Below are positions 17,641 through 28,700 of a DNA stretch of 30,945 nucleotides, one piece after another. The notes under the pieces were generated by a model. It had not been told where the DNA came from and did no database searches. It saw only the letters and a list, made by a program, of their open reading frames with translations. The DNA is from Caecitellus pseudoparvulus (Eukaryota > Bigyra: Bicosoecida): NCBI GenBank assembly GCA_965644315.1, contig CBFFRQ010000148.1, positions 1 to 30,945 on the forward strand, written 5' to 3'. The stretch's first letter is position 1; each line of letters opens with the position of its first letter. Made by a program: the position numbers and the translations under genes.

Positions 17641-18777
17641 TTATGCAGTGCTATTCGCTGCTCTGAACAGCATCAGTGTCCTGCGCCCATTGCGAGTGCT
17701 TGTACCGTCCCAGACCGCGTCCTTTGCCGCCTGAAGGGCTTCCCTTGCTAGCTTGCGCCTGGCTCGATTTGGCACAGCACGGATGCCAGTCAGGGCAAAC
17801 AGCTCTCGGAGCACAGCAATTTGGCGGCGCCTGTGCGCTTCACAAAAGGCAGCGTCGGGTCCTTTCTCGTCTCTTGCGCGTACATCAACGGCTCTTTCGC
17901 CCGACAGGCTCAACAGCTCCCGCACGACGTCCACCTGGCCAGCCGCACAGGCAACGCGAAAGGAGGCCTCAGCCCCCCGCCTATCCTTGGCGTGCACGTC
18001 AACCTTTCGGTCACCGTTGAGCGCGAGAAGGATCTTCACAACATTCAAGTGGCCGCCTTGACATGCCAGCCGGAAGCTGGACTCCGGCCCCTGGTGGTCG
18101 GCAGCGTTCACGGCCACTTCCCTGGGCGCTGACAGGGACAGCAGCTCGCGCACAACGCAAGCATGCCCACATTGGCAAGCCAATCGAAAGCCTGCATCAC
18201 TGCCCATGTTGTCATTTGCCCGCACATTCACTCTGCGGCTTCCAGTCAGCGCCAGCAACTCACGCACGATTGGGACGTGGCCGCCAGCGCAAGCCCACCT
18301 GAAGCCAGCCTCTGGACCAGCGTTGTCACCTGCGTGTACATCGACCGCAGCATCTCCAGTCAAAGCCAGGAGTTCTCGCACAACTCCAAGGTGGCCATTG
18401 GCACAGGCCAGCTGAAAGGCAAGCTCACTCCTCGCGTGGACATCAACACGCCGAGCTCCTCCCAGCGCCAACAGCTCACGCACAATCTCCACGTGGCCCT
18501 GCAAGCACGCCTCTCGAAAGCCAGCCTCTGGTCCACCCCTGTCACCAACGTGCACATCCACTTCTTGGCTTCCTGACAGCGCAAGCAGCTCACGGAGCAA
18601 AGGCAGGTTGCCTTTCCGACACGCCAAGATGAAGCTCTCATTCGTCTCTTCGCTTGTCAGTCCTTCCACAAATGACACAGCTTTCTGGCAAGTCCCTCGT
18701 ATGATATCCAGCATGAGCCCATCATCACTAGTGCAGCAAGCCTCGCTCCATAGCGCGGATGCGTCTGCAAAGTCCAT
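17641..18777 (-). CDS. Ankyrin-type repeat protein 2 (8 repeats)
   Basis: About 378 residues from the ATG at 18777 (MDFADASALWSEACC). The frame is open a little further to a GTG at 18828, but this ATG fits the N-terminal cap of the paralogues. About eight repeats follow, beginning LPLLRELLALSG and ending IAVLRELFALTG. The second repeat is short, about 34 residues, having lost the residues around GPE (DVHARSELAFQLAC). The tail AAKDAVWDGTSTRNGRRTLML matches the family. It is divergent from the gene at 19163 and shares a 385-base intergenic region with it. Likely a protein-binding scaffold; its partner is unknown. Confidence 0.82.
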   Translation of the reverse strand: MDFADASALWSEACCTSDDGLMLDIIRGTCQKAVSFVEGLTSEETNESFILACRKGNLPLLRELLALSGSQEVDVHVGDRGGPEAGFREACLQGHVEIVRELLALGGARRVDVHARSELAFQLACANGHLGVVRELLALTGDAAVDVHAGDNAGPEAGFRWACAGGHVPIVRELLALTGSRRVNVRANDNMGSDAGFRLACQCGHACVVRELLSLSAPREVAVNAADHQGPESSFRLACQGGHLNVVKILLALNGDRKVDVHAKDRRGAEASFRVACAAGQVDVVRELLSLSGERAVDVRARDEKGPDAAFCEAHRRRQIAVLRELFALTGIRAVPNRARRKLAREALQAAKDAVWDGTSTRNGRRTLMLFRAANSTA

Positions 18778-19162
18778 TTCGTGCGATTTGGCTTGGTGGG
18801 TCAGATTCCGCACCAATGCCTTCGTCACCGTGTTACGCTGACGCAGCTCGGGAAGTGCCGGGTAGGCCCCAAAGTGAATTTAATTGTAGGTTAGTATTCA
18901 TCTGACCCAGTACGCTCCTGGTTGGTGTGCGTCTGATCGAGGGCGAGGTCAATGAATCTATCGTAGGGGCGTCGACTGCGCTCTGCAGACTTTCAACAAC
19001 AGCAATTGCGGCATCCCAACAAATTTCAGCTGAAGCACATGTGTCCTTCAGACTCTACCGATCGTTCTTGATCTTATCGTGCAGTAAGGCCTGAAAATTG
19101 CCCCGCAGGACCCCTGAGCTGCCGCGGCAGCCTCGGAAATTGAACCACATCGTGCTCTCTAC
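18778..19162. promoter_or_regulatory. Shared 5' region of two divergent ankyrin-type genes
   Basis: The only space between the starts of the genes at 18777 (minus) and 19163 (plus), so it should hold both promoters. It is more AT-rich than its surroundings, including GTGAATTTAATTGTAGG near 18873. No specific factor site is recognised. Confidence 0.4.
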
Positions 19163-20548
19163 ATGGCAGCTTTGGAAGCCACAGCACAGCCTGCAGCCCA
19201 GTGGAGAGCAGCTTGTAAACAAAGCGATGTAGACAAACTGTTGAGCATCCTGCAGCAAGTTAGCTCCCAGCCCCCACCCATATTTGGGGCGGTGGCTTGT
19301 GCTGAAACAACAGCTGGTTTTCAGGTTGCATGCAAAGTGGGGCATTTGGAGCTGATGCGAGGCCTGCTGGCACTGACAGGTGATCTGAAGGTTGATGTGC
19401 ACGCAGCAGATAGGTATGGGCTTGAAGCCGCCTTCCGGACCGCATGCAACAGGGGCCACCTGGACATCGTACGTGAGCTGCTCGCCCTCACTGGGGGGAA
19501 TGCCGTGGATGTGCATGCAGATGATGGGCAAGGAGCTGAGGCCGCCTTCCGCGGAGCATGTATTGGCGGCAAGGTAAACATTGTGCGTGAGCTGCTGGGC
19601 CTGACTGGGGCCAGGGCAGTGGATGTGCACGCATGTGATGGGAGCGGGCCGGAAGCTGCTTTTCGATGGGCATGCCGCATGGGCTTTACAGACATTGTGC
19701 GTGAACTGCTTGCCCTTGACGGGGTTCGGGAAGTGGACGTGCATGCAGAGGATGGCGAGGGTCCAGAGGCTGCCTTCCGCTGGGCGTGCGCAGAGGGTCA
19801 CACGGAAATCGTGCATGAGCTGCTCGGTTTGAACGGGCACAGAGAAGTGGATGTGCACGCAGCAGATTGGGATGGGCCTGAGGCTGCTTTTCGAGGTGCA
19901 TGTGCCGAAGGCCATGTGGACATCGTGCGAGAGCTGCTGACTCTTCCCGGACACCGCCAGGTTGATGTGCACGCGGCGGGTTCGAGCGGGCGTGAGGAAG
20001 GGCTCCGGACAGCATGCGACCGCGGCCATACAGGCATCGTGCGGGAGTTGCTGCGGCTCTCTGGAGCCCGTGCGGCGAATGTGCGCGCGCCAGATCAAGA
20101 TGGACCCGAGGCAGCCTTCCGGCTGGCGTGCTCAAGCGGTCATGTGGACATTGTGCGGCAGCTACTGAGCCTATCCGGGCAGCAGGCTGTGGATGTCCAT
20201 GCAGCCGATCGTCGGGGGGCAGAGGCCGCCTTTCGAGGTGCATGTGGCAACGGCCACATTGATGTTGTACGCGTTCTCCTTGCTCTCACTGAAGACCGAG
20301 AAGTGGATGTCCATGCGGCCGATGGGCGCGGCGCTGACGCCGCTTTCCGGTGCGCGTTTCGCCACAGGCACGAACATGTCATGCGTGAACTTCTCGCCTT
20401 GACTAGTACCCGTTCCATCCCACCCTGTGCAAGGCAGCAAGCAGGACAGTCTGCAGTGCGCATTGCACGCGATGCAGTGTGGGCTGGCACCAGCACTCGG
20501 CACGGGAGGCGACCGATGCTCATGCTAAGGCTTCAGGGTGCGAAGTAA
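19163..20548 (+). CDS. Ankyrin-type repeat protein 3 (10 repeats)
   Basis: A 461-residue protein from ATG 19163 (MAALEATAQPAAQWRAAC). About ten repeats follow with an exact 38-residue, 114-base period; for example the glycine codons at 19454 and 19568 mark successive units. The repeat reads GH-DIVRELLALTG-REVDVHAAD then GPEAAFR-AC. Compared with the usual 33-residue ankyrin repeat, the turn between the helices and the next unit is lengthened and TPLH is replaced by AAFR. The tail IARDAVWAGTSTRHGRR is nearly identical, also at DNA level, to that of the gene at 16012, suggesting recent duplication or gene conversion. No signal peptide or membrane segment is seen, so a cytosolic or nuclear scaffold is likely. 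Confidence 0.87.
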   Translation: MAALEATAQPAAQWRAACKQSDVDKLLSILQQVSSQPPPIFGAVACAETTAGFQVACKVGHLELMRGLLALTGDLKVDVHAADRYGLEAAFRTACNRGHLDIVRELLALTGGNAVDVHADDGQGAEAAFRGACIGGKVNIVRELLGLTGARAVDVHACDGSGPEAAFRWACRMGFTDIVRELLALDGVREVDVHAEDGEGPEAAFRWACAEGHTEIVHELLGLNGHREVDVHAADWDGPEAAFRGACAEGHVDIVRELLTLPGHRQVDVHAAGSSGREEGLRTACDRGHTGIVRELLRLSGARAANVRAPDQDGPEAAFRLACSSGHVDIVRQLLSLSGQQAVDVHAADRRGAEAAFRGACGNGHIDVVRVLLALTEDREVDVHAADGRGADAAFRCAFRHRHEHVMRELLALTSTRSIPPCARQQAGQSAVRIARDAVWAGTSTRHGRRPMLMLRLQGAK

Positions 20549-20884
20549 GCGAAGGCAGCCTTCCTGCGCTACTCTACAACGCCATGGTAGTTGAGATGAC
20601 AGCTAACCTTTGACGAAAGGTGGGTGCCTGCTCCACAAGCCCAAGCGAGCGCCGATCCTTCACTGAACGTGAACTCGGCACAGGGATCATTAAGGATCCA
20701 CAGCTTTAACAATCCGAACCAAGCACAGCACCGAACCCATCAATGCACCATGTTTCATAGGCTATCCCACCTCGCGTCAACTACTTCGTTGACAAACGCG
20801 CAAGGCATGGCACTCTCTTGAAGCTCGCATCAAGTTTGTCAAGGAGCACACCCACTCTGCTGAACAGGACGTAACCGCAAGCCC
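20549..20884. other. Intergenic region between convergent ankyrin-type genes
   Basis: About 340 bases between two stop codons. I see no gene or clear signal in it. Confidence 0.5.
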
Positions 20885-22156
20885 TCACGTCGTCCGATTG
20901 GCTCGTAGAAGGACAAGTAGGTTCCTTCCCTGTCGAGTGCTTGTTCCGTGCCAGACTGCGTCTCTTGCAAGGTCAGCAATCAGCTGTCCAGCAGCGATCC
21001 TCGCACGGCACGGCGCTGCCCGAGTTCCGACCAGCCCTAGTAGCTCACGCAAGATACGCTTCCGACCATACTCACATGCCCATTGGAAGCCGCTCTGTGT
21101 TCCATCAGCAGACGCAGCATGCACGTCCACGGCGCGGCCTCCTCCAAGGGCAAGCAAAAGGCGCACCACTTGTACGTGACCATTGCGGCACGCATACCTG
21201 AAGGCGTACTCGGGACACTCAGCACCTCCCGCATGCACATCAACTGTGCGGCCACCCGAGAGATCTAGCAATTCCTTCACAACATCAGCTCGGCCGTTTC
21301 GGCATGCCCAGCCAAAGCCAGCTTGCGGGCCGTCCCAATCGGGCGCATGCACGTCTACAGCTCTTTCACCACACAACGCCAGCAACTCACGCACGACTCG
21401 AACGTGGCCGTTCGTACATGCAATGCGGAAGCCAGCCTCAGGCCCGCTGGCATCAGCTGCATGCACATCCACTCGGCGCTCGCCTGTCAATGCAAGCAGC
21501 TCGCGCAGGACATGCACGTGGCCATTCTGGCAGACGCAGCGAAAGCAAGCCTCGCTACCAGCGCTACCCTCTGCGTGAACATTGATCGTTCGCTCCCCTG
21601 CCAGTCCCAGCAACTCTCGCACTACCTTCAAATGGCCCTCTTTGCAAGCGTTTCTGAACCCGGCCTCAGGCCCTTGACGGTCACCCGCATGGACATCCAC
21701 TTCACGCTCCCCGCGGAGTGTCAGCAACTCCCGAACAACTGAAAGGGATCCATTACTGCAGGCCAGCCGGAAGCCAGCTTCTGCACCCTCCCAGTCACCA
21801 GCATGCACGTCCACCGCTTGGCTTCCCTCTTGCTCGAGCAGCACGCGCACCACGTCAACCTGGCCAGCGGCACAGGCTGCCCGAAAGCCAACTTGGCAAC
21901 CATATTTGTCAGTCGCATGCACAGCCGCAGGTTGCTCGCCGTCGAGGGCCAGGACCTTCCGTAAGAGTGGCGCGCTGCCTGCTCGAAAAGCAACCAAAAA
22001 GGCAGCTGCCATGTACTCGCTCGTCAAAGCCTCAAGCGCTGAGCTTGCACCTGTCTCAAAGTCATCTAGCAACGTAACAAGTGCATCAGCATCATCCACT
22101 TCGCAGGCTGCTGTCCAGCGATCCTCTGCGGCGGAAGCCGCTTGTGCATTGCCCAT
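20885..22156 (-). CDS. Ankyrin-type repeat protein 4 (9 repeats)
   Basis: About 423 residues from the ATG at 22156 (MGNAQAASAAEDRWTAAC). The frame runs back to a GTG at 22180, but this ATG gives the same cap layout as the paralogues. A start of MGN could allow N-myristoylation, which the other three lack; this is only a possibility. About nine repeats follow, from APLLRKVLALDG to KRILRELLGLVG, several carrying extra Cys residues (ACFRCVCQNG). The family tail is present as LARDAVWHGTSTRQGRN. This is the most diverged member of the four. It is convergent with the gene at 19163. Confidence 0.83.
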   Translation of the reverse strand: MGNAQAASAAEDRWTAACEVDDADALVTLLDDFETGASSALEALTSEYMAAAFLVAFRAGSAPLLRKVLALDGEQPAAVHATDKYGCQVGFRAACAAGQVDVVRVLLEQEGSQAVDVHAGDWEGAEAGFRLACSNGSLSVVRELLTLRGEREVDVHAGDRQGPEAGFRNACKEGHLKVVRELLGLAGERTINVHAEGSAGSEACFRCVCQNGHVHVLRELLALTGERRVDVHAADASGPEAGFRIACTNGHVRVVRELLALCGERAVDVHAPDWDGPQAGFGWACRNGRADVVKELLDLSGGRTVDVHAGGAECPEYAFRYACRNGHVQVVRLLLALGGGRAVDVHAASADGTQSGFQWACEYGRKRILRELLGLVGTRAAPCRARIAAGQLIADLARDAVWHGTSTRQGRNLLVLLRANRTT

Positions 22157-22592
22157 GCCGTTGAAGCAATTTCCGCACACGATCCCCCAGCACCTCGCAG
22201 CCCTCCCAGTGCACAGGGGAGCCTAGATCAAGTTTACCTCCATATGTTCGTCGCGTAAATACATTGAATTACACTTTCCTTGTGACTCTTGGTTTACAAA
22301 TGTCCGCACCCGTGCACGGAGGGACTTGCTCGAATTGCCTGGTGCACCTTTGGCTGCACAAAATCTGGGCTCCTCAACAACGGCGGCCACAGTGGGCACG
22401 GAACCAGCTGCAACGCCGAACCTGATCAGAAAATCAGAACTGACATTTGAAGACATACTCCCCTCATTCAATGCCCCGACTGCACTGCTGTGGGTAAGGT
22501 CTCAAGGCGTGGCAAAAGGACCATTGGCAAATCATAGCGAGAGCACCATGTACACGGCAACGCCAATACGCATACTTTTCGAGCTCCACAAG
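22157..22592. other. Intergenic region, no supported gene
   Basis: About 435 bases between the start of ankyrin-type gene 4 and the stop of the next minus-strand gene. Two overlapping open frames of 80-95 codons on opposite strands lack any motif. The promoter of the gene at 20885-22156 should lie here. Confidence 0.45.
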
Positions 22593-25280
22593 TTAAACCA
22601 TTTCTACACTTAGGCTTCGACCGCTCCCTGCGGCGCCACCACCCCCTCGCTGCCCTCCAACACCACGGTGACTGCCAGTGGACGCAAGTGGGCCTGCCAA
22701 AGCCACATCTGCACACCTAGCCCCTCTTTCTAGCTGAGCTTTGGCTGAAATTCCTGCCTGTTGCGCGCCGCCCAGGGCACTGCAAGCGTATGGCGTCGCC
22801 TGCAGAGCAGGCAGGCCAGCACCCGAACCAGCTTTCGCGCTGGCAAGCAGCGAAAGGCCTTGCGCGTCCTCTTCACACCCGTCGAAGAGGCTGACGTCAA
22901 TGCGCCTTGCTTCAAGCTCAGGCGTAATTCCATCAAGCAGGCGACGGAAGAGGGCCAGCATGCTGGGCTGCACCCCGCACACCTGCATCCTGCACCTGCA
23001 ATGCTCCGTCGGGTGGTACACTCTGGAGAGCTCGACCCAGCCCACAATGCTCTCAAGCATGCTTGAGCAAGCGCGCGTCCCAGCCTCGATGACGCGTTTG
23101 CCATCAAGTTCAGCTGCCTTGCAGATGGAGGCGTACTGGTCCAGGCAGACTCCGCCCCTGAGTCTGGTTTCCGCTTCGAATCGCAGCACGAGCTCGCGGC
23201 TCGTTGGTGGGAGCAGTTCTATCCCAGGGGATGTGATGTCCATGAACGTCAGCGGTCGTGCCCGTTCGCTCGTACCATGAAGCCCCTTGATAGTGCCGCC
23301 ATCTTCCAACTCAACGCAAGCTGCAGCAGGCTTGGGAGACAAGAGAAAGCGAGTTGGGGTGGTGGGGGAAGCCGTGATAGGCACACTCGCTGCACGCTTC
23401 GCTTCCTCCTCAGCCTTTCGTTGAGCCTCCAAATTTGCCTGGTGGACCGCTTCGCGCTCAGCTGAGATGGCAACGGTCTCATTGAACAGGCTCGTCGCGG
23501 AGCGCCCAGCTTGCACCAGGACACAACTGAGCGGCGCCATGCCAGAAAAGACGACCGTTTCTTTGACCACGTGCTTCTTGATCCTGTCACTTTCATCTGC
23601 TGAGAGATTCGTCGCACCGTCTTGCTTGGAAGCGCGGTGGACCCTGTCTTCTTTCATGCGCTTTCGGAGAACGGCGCGCTGAACATCCTCCCAAAACTCC
23701 CGGTTGGCTTCGTCACCCGGGAGCACTGGCTGGGGTAGGCACCCTGCAATGAATACTGAGAAGTCTACAATGGTTTCAAACCTTTCCAGGGTTGACGCAC
23801 ATGTAAGGCCCCGAGCAAGCAATTCTGCTCCGCTCGGGCAAACGTAGCAGTGTGTCATGCACGCAGACCGAAGGTACTGCGAGTTGGCGATGCACTGCCC
23901 AAGCCGGTGGGCGGCCCGGGCTGACAAGAAAGCTAGCGGGAGGGAAAAGGAGTGCAGGCGATCAATGGAAATGAGCTGAGCAGTCCACCAGCCAGCCCAT
24001 GCAGGGAATGTCTCGACCCGTAGCGGAAGGCCACCGGGCAGCTCGTCAACTTCTTCCACGCAAACGCCCTGGCGCTTCATCTTTTCGGTTTCTTTATGAC
24101 CCTTCACGGCCACAGGGCAAGCCAAAGTGAAGCCTTTGTGGTATTCGCCGTCACTTCGGCGCCACAGTGCATCACGCTTCAAACCATCCCGTAGCTCTCC
24201 AGAATAGGTGAAAACCCTGTTGGCGCCGGTGATAGAAAGCACAAGGGATACGACATACTGGAAGAAAGTCTGATCTTCCACTGCCAGGGATGCGCTGTAC
24301 GTGAGGTAGATGTTCAGTACAGCGGAGAAGAGGGACGTCAGCATGGACACAACCACTAGCGGGAGGTGGTCGTCCAAGATGCCGCTGGCTATGATGTACA
24401 GCTGAAGGATGGAGTGCGGTGCGCACTCGAACACCGACCTTAAAACCTTGCGAAGGCCCGGGTACCGGTGGAGCACCGTGTAGTCATAGTACGCCCCGCC
24501 TGGAAATACCACGCTCGTCACGTCCAGCGCGGTCCCTAAGATGGTTCCCTGCGGCAAGGACGTGCTGAAAGTGAGGGGATCCTGGGTCGCATACCTCGGG
24601 GAGAACAGGTGATTCGTACAAAAACGGCGGCAGGAGGAATCTGGAACAATGCGGCGAAGTACAACAACCCTGCAGGCCTGCCGCGCAGAGGAAGCAAGGA
24701 ATGAGTGCAAGTTGACTTTGCCACAAGTACTCGCAAAGCACCAGCGACGTACAAACCCTCGCTCTGAGCGCGCTGTGCAATCCCAATCGCGTTGCTGAAG
24801 ATAAAACCAGCAATGATGTTAGGCAAAAGCCTGTGCGTGCCGTGCAGTGGAGCAGATGTGGGGCGGGCGGGCGCAGCAACGGCTGGCGTTTCATCGCAGC
24901 AACAGACATGAAAATTATGCCCAAGCTCATGGGTCCAAACGCACGCGCCGCAGCGAGCTGGGTGATGACCAAGATGTCACTGACAATGTCCCAGATAAAG
25001 AGCACCGCACCGAACAACTGGGTTGTGATGCTAAGCGTCGCATACGCGCGTGGCTTTTGCTGGGCGTGGTGGGTGGAAAACTTGCGTTTCATCTTTGCTG
25101 CGGCTCGCTCCGAACGCTGAGTGTACGTACCTCCTGAAAAGAAGTCATGGTGCGCTGCCACTTCCAAGCCGTATATGCTGAGCCCTTTGGCGGGGGTATG
25201 TGTTGCATCAGCCTGATGTACAGGTCTGACGCTTTCTTCGCAGGAGGCTCATCGTTGCCATTCGCACCATCTTGCGACAT
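22593..25280 (-). CDS. Spliced multi-pass membrane protein, XK-related-like
   Basis: Tentative model of four exons: 25280-25131, 25092-24908, 24830-24753 and 24669-22593, about 829 residues. The introns (38, 77 and 83 bases) restore frame; donors GTACGT at 25130 and 24752 are strong, while GTCTGT at 24907 is weak. The first exon reads MSQDGANGNDEPPAKK and is the least certain; MKRKFSTHHAQQ at 25092 could be the true start. Membrane stretches include LFGAVLFIWDIVSDILVITQ, PNIIAGFIFSNAIG, HSILQLYIIASGILDD and LVVVSMLTSLFSAVLNIYLT. An acidic residue in the first helix (WDIVSD) and a FECAPHSILQLY motif recall XK-related proteins, which include phospholipid scramblases. A coiled-coil-like stretch (EREAVHQANLEAQRKAEEEAKR) and a Gly-rich tail follow. 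The family assignment is weak. Confidence 0.5.
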
Positions 25281-25779
25281 GCTTGGCGCGCTGGTGGCTG
25301 GTCCTGCACAAGCAGGAATCAGGAGAAGGCGCCGGCCTTGAGTGCGATAGTCACAGGCTAGAGGTGCTGGCATGCGGCCATGGCAACAAATAGCAGGAAT
25401 TTGTATTTTCTCTGCCGATTGCCCAACAGTGTTGCAGCCAAGCTTGGTCGCTGGGACGCCACCAACCGTCGCAGGAAATGTACAGTGCTGTTCCAGCTTG
25501 GTATCTCCACGAAGGCATGCTCCTGAGGTGAATCAGCAATGATAACATCACGCAGGGCACGGGCTTGTCGTCTTGAGGCTGATTGGGCTCGCACCGCTGC
25601 TCACCACGACTTTCGTCCCTTTTCGCATCCTCTCTTGAAGACCGATTCCTCCCTCACCAGAGTGGTGCCGCCCTTCTCAGAGTTGGCCGCGGTGCTTGCC
25701 CGCAGCAAGTATCTCCACTCTCGAAACGAACGCAGGTTCTCCCGTGGGCTGCTCAACCTCCTGCCAGCCCATATCCGTG
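25281..25779. other. Intergenic region between two minus-strand genes
   Basis: About 500 bases between the spliced gene and the large membrane-protein gene, which are transcribed in the same direction. It holds the promoter of the downstream gene and the 3' end of the upstream one. Short open frames are present but none is supported. Confidence 0.4.
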
Positions 25780-28700
25780 TCAGCAACACAAGTTGCGAGC
25801 TGAGGCGTCTCCGGATTCACTGCAGTGATGCACAGAGCCATCACTACGCCGCCGCTTTCCAGCAACAGTCCACTCACTAGGAGGCTGGCCACCAAACGCT
25901 GCCATCAGAAGGCTGACCCGCTGCCAGCACGTGGCCACAGCCCAAACGCGCCGTAAACTTTTACAGCGCCCTTCTCTTGCCCTCGGAGAGAGGCCTAGCG
26001 CCCCATGAGCAATCGCCACAGCGTGCCAAAGCCCGCCGAGAACGATGCTCACCCCCAAAGCAAGCGCAAGACTCAAGAAGCCCACCACGATCACCGTGCT
26101 GGTGGCTTCCACGACCGACACAGCCCGCTCCTGGCCTGACTCCCCACGCAGCTCGAAATCCATCAACCCCAACATCGAATCCACCCACAAACTGGACTGG
26201 GACGCCATCGACAGCACATCCAACGAGCTCGACGTGTACGGCTGTGCCGCCACGTGCAGCACCAGCCCGATGCACAACACACCTGACACTGCCGCCGCAC
26301 GAGCGAAACGAGCCTGCACTGTCACTGCCAAAGCCAACAACAGCACCTTCTGCAGCGTGATCAACAGCTCCCAATACCAGTACCCGCCACAGCATGCGCC
26401 TCGAGCCTGCACTCGGTACCCTTCGTATAGGAAGCCTGCAGCGTGCTGGAAAGCCAGCACATGCAGGCGCCGCCTGTTCAGGCGCAGGAAGAGCATAGCG
26501 CCGATGGGGGCGCCGAGCCCCACGACAAGCACGCCCAAGAAGGCCAAGGCAAATGCAGGACCAAAGGCGGCGTCAAAGGTGCCGTGGCCGAGTCTGTGGC
26601 GAAAGAGCGTGTATCCAAAAACAGGATGAGGAAAGGTGTCCAGGAACTTGATGAATGTTTCCACGACGCCAAAGTGGACGAAAAAGAGAGAAACGAGAGC
26701 TACTCGGATTGCATACGTTGACAATGGAAGAGCAATAACTGCACCGAACGATGGCTTCTGGGAAGCAGGGGATCGCACTTGCCTCCCATCAGCGTTCATG
26801 TCCGGCCATGTCCTGGGCGTGTTGCGAGCAGATGGACGGTGCCTTGCTCTGCTCGTATCAATGAGTGGAGGGAGAACATCCGACGCAGCGCGTGTTCCAC
26901 TGCAAACTGAAGAATCATCAGACTCGTGAGCTTGCTCTGAACTGTGCGACGGCAGCACTCCTGTGGAGAAGCCGAGCTCCTCGGAAAGGGTACGTGCTGC
27001 CCGACCTGAGGCAGGGGAGAGGTCGTACTCCTGGCTGAACTGCGCCAAGTCAAGCGAGGCTTCGACGCCTTCAGGCGTTTGGTCGGGCGAAGCTAAGCTT
27101 TTAGAACCCGAAGCGAGATCATCATCTGGATGGGCAAGTGGAACACCGCGGGTAGCCGTTGTCTGTGCCTGGGCTGGGAACTTCAGTGGTGGGAGGGGGT
27201 TCTTGGTTCTTCTGCTCTGCTGCAGACCCTTCAGACCTACAAGCACTGGGATGCCCCCCTCAGGCACCGGAGGACACACTTTCATGGGTGAGAGCTCTGC
27301 ATGCAGCTCTTGACTTGCCCCAGATTCGTCAGATGGCAACCGCCCTGGAACTATGCGCGCAGACGTTCGAAGCCGTCTCACGGACGGCATTCGCGCCGCG
27401 ACTGTCGCAGGGCAGCATGCTCCAGCCACACCAGATGCTCGAACGGCCCACAGCAACGCCCAGGGTAGAAGCACACACACCACCGGCAGCGCCAGTGCCA
27501 CGTACAGCTCCTGGTAGAAACCCAACCGCAGCCCACACTGCACGGCGGGACTCGAGGTTGAAAAGCCCTTCACCGCCACGCCCAACGCTGACAGCACCCC
27601 GTCCAATGGCTTTGCCGGCGACAGCCCCGCTGCACTCAACAGGGCTGCCACCTGGGCCCATGATGACACGACACGGAACACCGCAGCAGGGGGCGTGCTC
27701 ACACCCTGCCCAGACCGGTTCAATGTCAGATACACCACGAAACCCAGCGCAATCACCATCGTCAGCACTGTCACTGCCACGTCGCTGCCGTCCCTCGGGC
27801 ATGCTTTGCAAGGCGTGTCGGGGCCAGCCCGCCGCCACCCCGCCTCACACTCCCCACACATCGCCCCACGGTGCCCTTCCACACATTGCACCACAGAGCC
27901 ATTGGCACGGCACACCGACGCAGGGGAACAAGGCAGCAAGATGCTTCTCGACGTGAAGATTGGACGACCGTGTCCTAGCCCTACTTCAGACGTCAACGTC
28001 CGGCCCCCTCTTAACCCGTACAGCGACCGGTACCCGCCCAGCAACGCCGGCGCACGTGAAGAGAAGCCAAATAGCGGGAGACACTCCTCACACCACACTC
28101 CATCCCGCAACACCAGCTGCCCCCCCGCACACACAGCGCCTTCCTCGGGGCACTCGATGCACACTCGGCCATCTGGACCAGCGTACGTCCCTGCAGCACA
28201 CTGCCGGCACACTGGAGCATCCAGCACAGTCCCAGCTCGCACCGTGCCAGGTGCACACGCCTCGCACGCCAGGCCAGTCTCTGACGCAGTCCCCTCTGCT
28301 GGGGTCTGGAAGCCCTCAGCACACTCGCACTGCATGGCACCTGGCGCCAGGCGCTGACTTGCATCACACGCTGGTGGCACAACCACCACTGACACGACGC
28401 TGTCCCCACCCTGCCCCGGCACGCCATACCCACCCAGGCGCACCCGCAGTGCAGCACTGCCCACACTGAGCGGACGCAGCTCCAGGGACAGCATGCCGCC
28501 TTGGCCTGTCCCCAGGCTCACCGCCACTGGACAAGGCTGGCTCAAGCATGCCACAAGAGGCAGGCTGCGCAACATGCTGCCCCTGCCCACTGCATCAGAC
28601 ACGTCCAGGTACAGTGTGCGCCGCTCCACACTGGCGTCGGCAGCGATGACCAGCGACTGCCCGGTTCGTGACGGCAGCAAGACGCTGGATGCCGCCGCCA

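Noticed and set aside
22326-22613. Short plus-strand frame with ELTFEDILPSF, similar to LTFEDVF in the Gag-like protein
   Set aside because: The match is only a few residues, with no further similarity before or after it, so it is probably coincidence.
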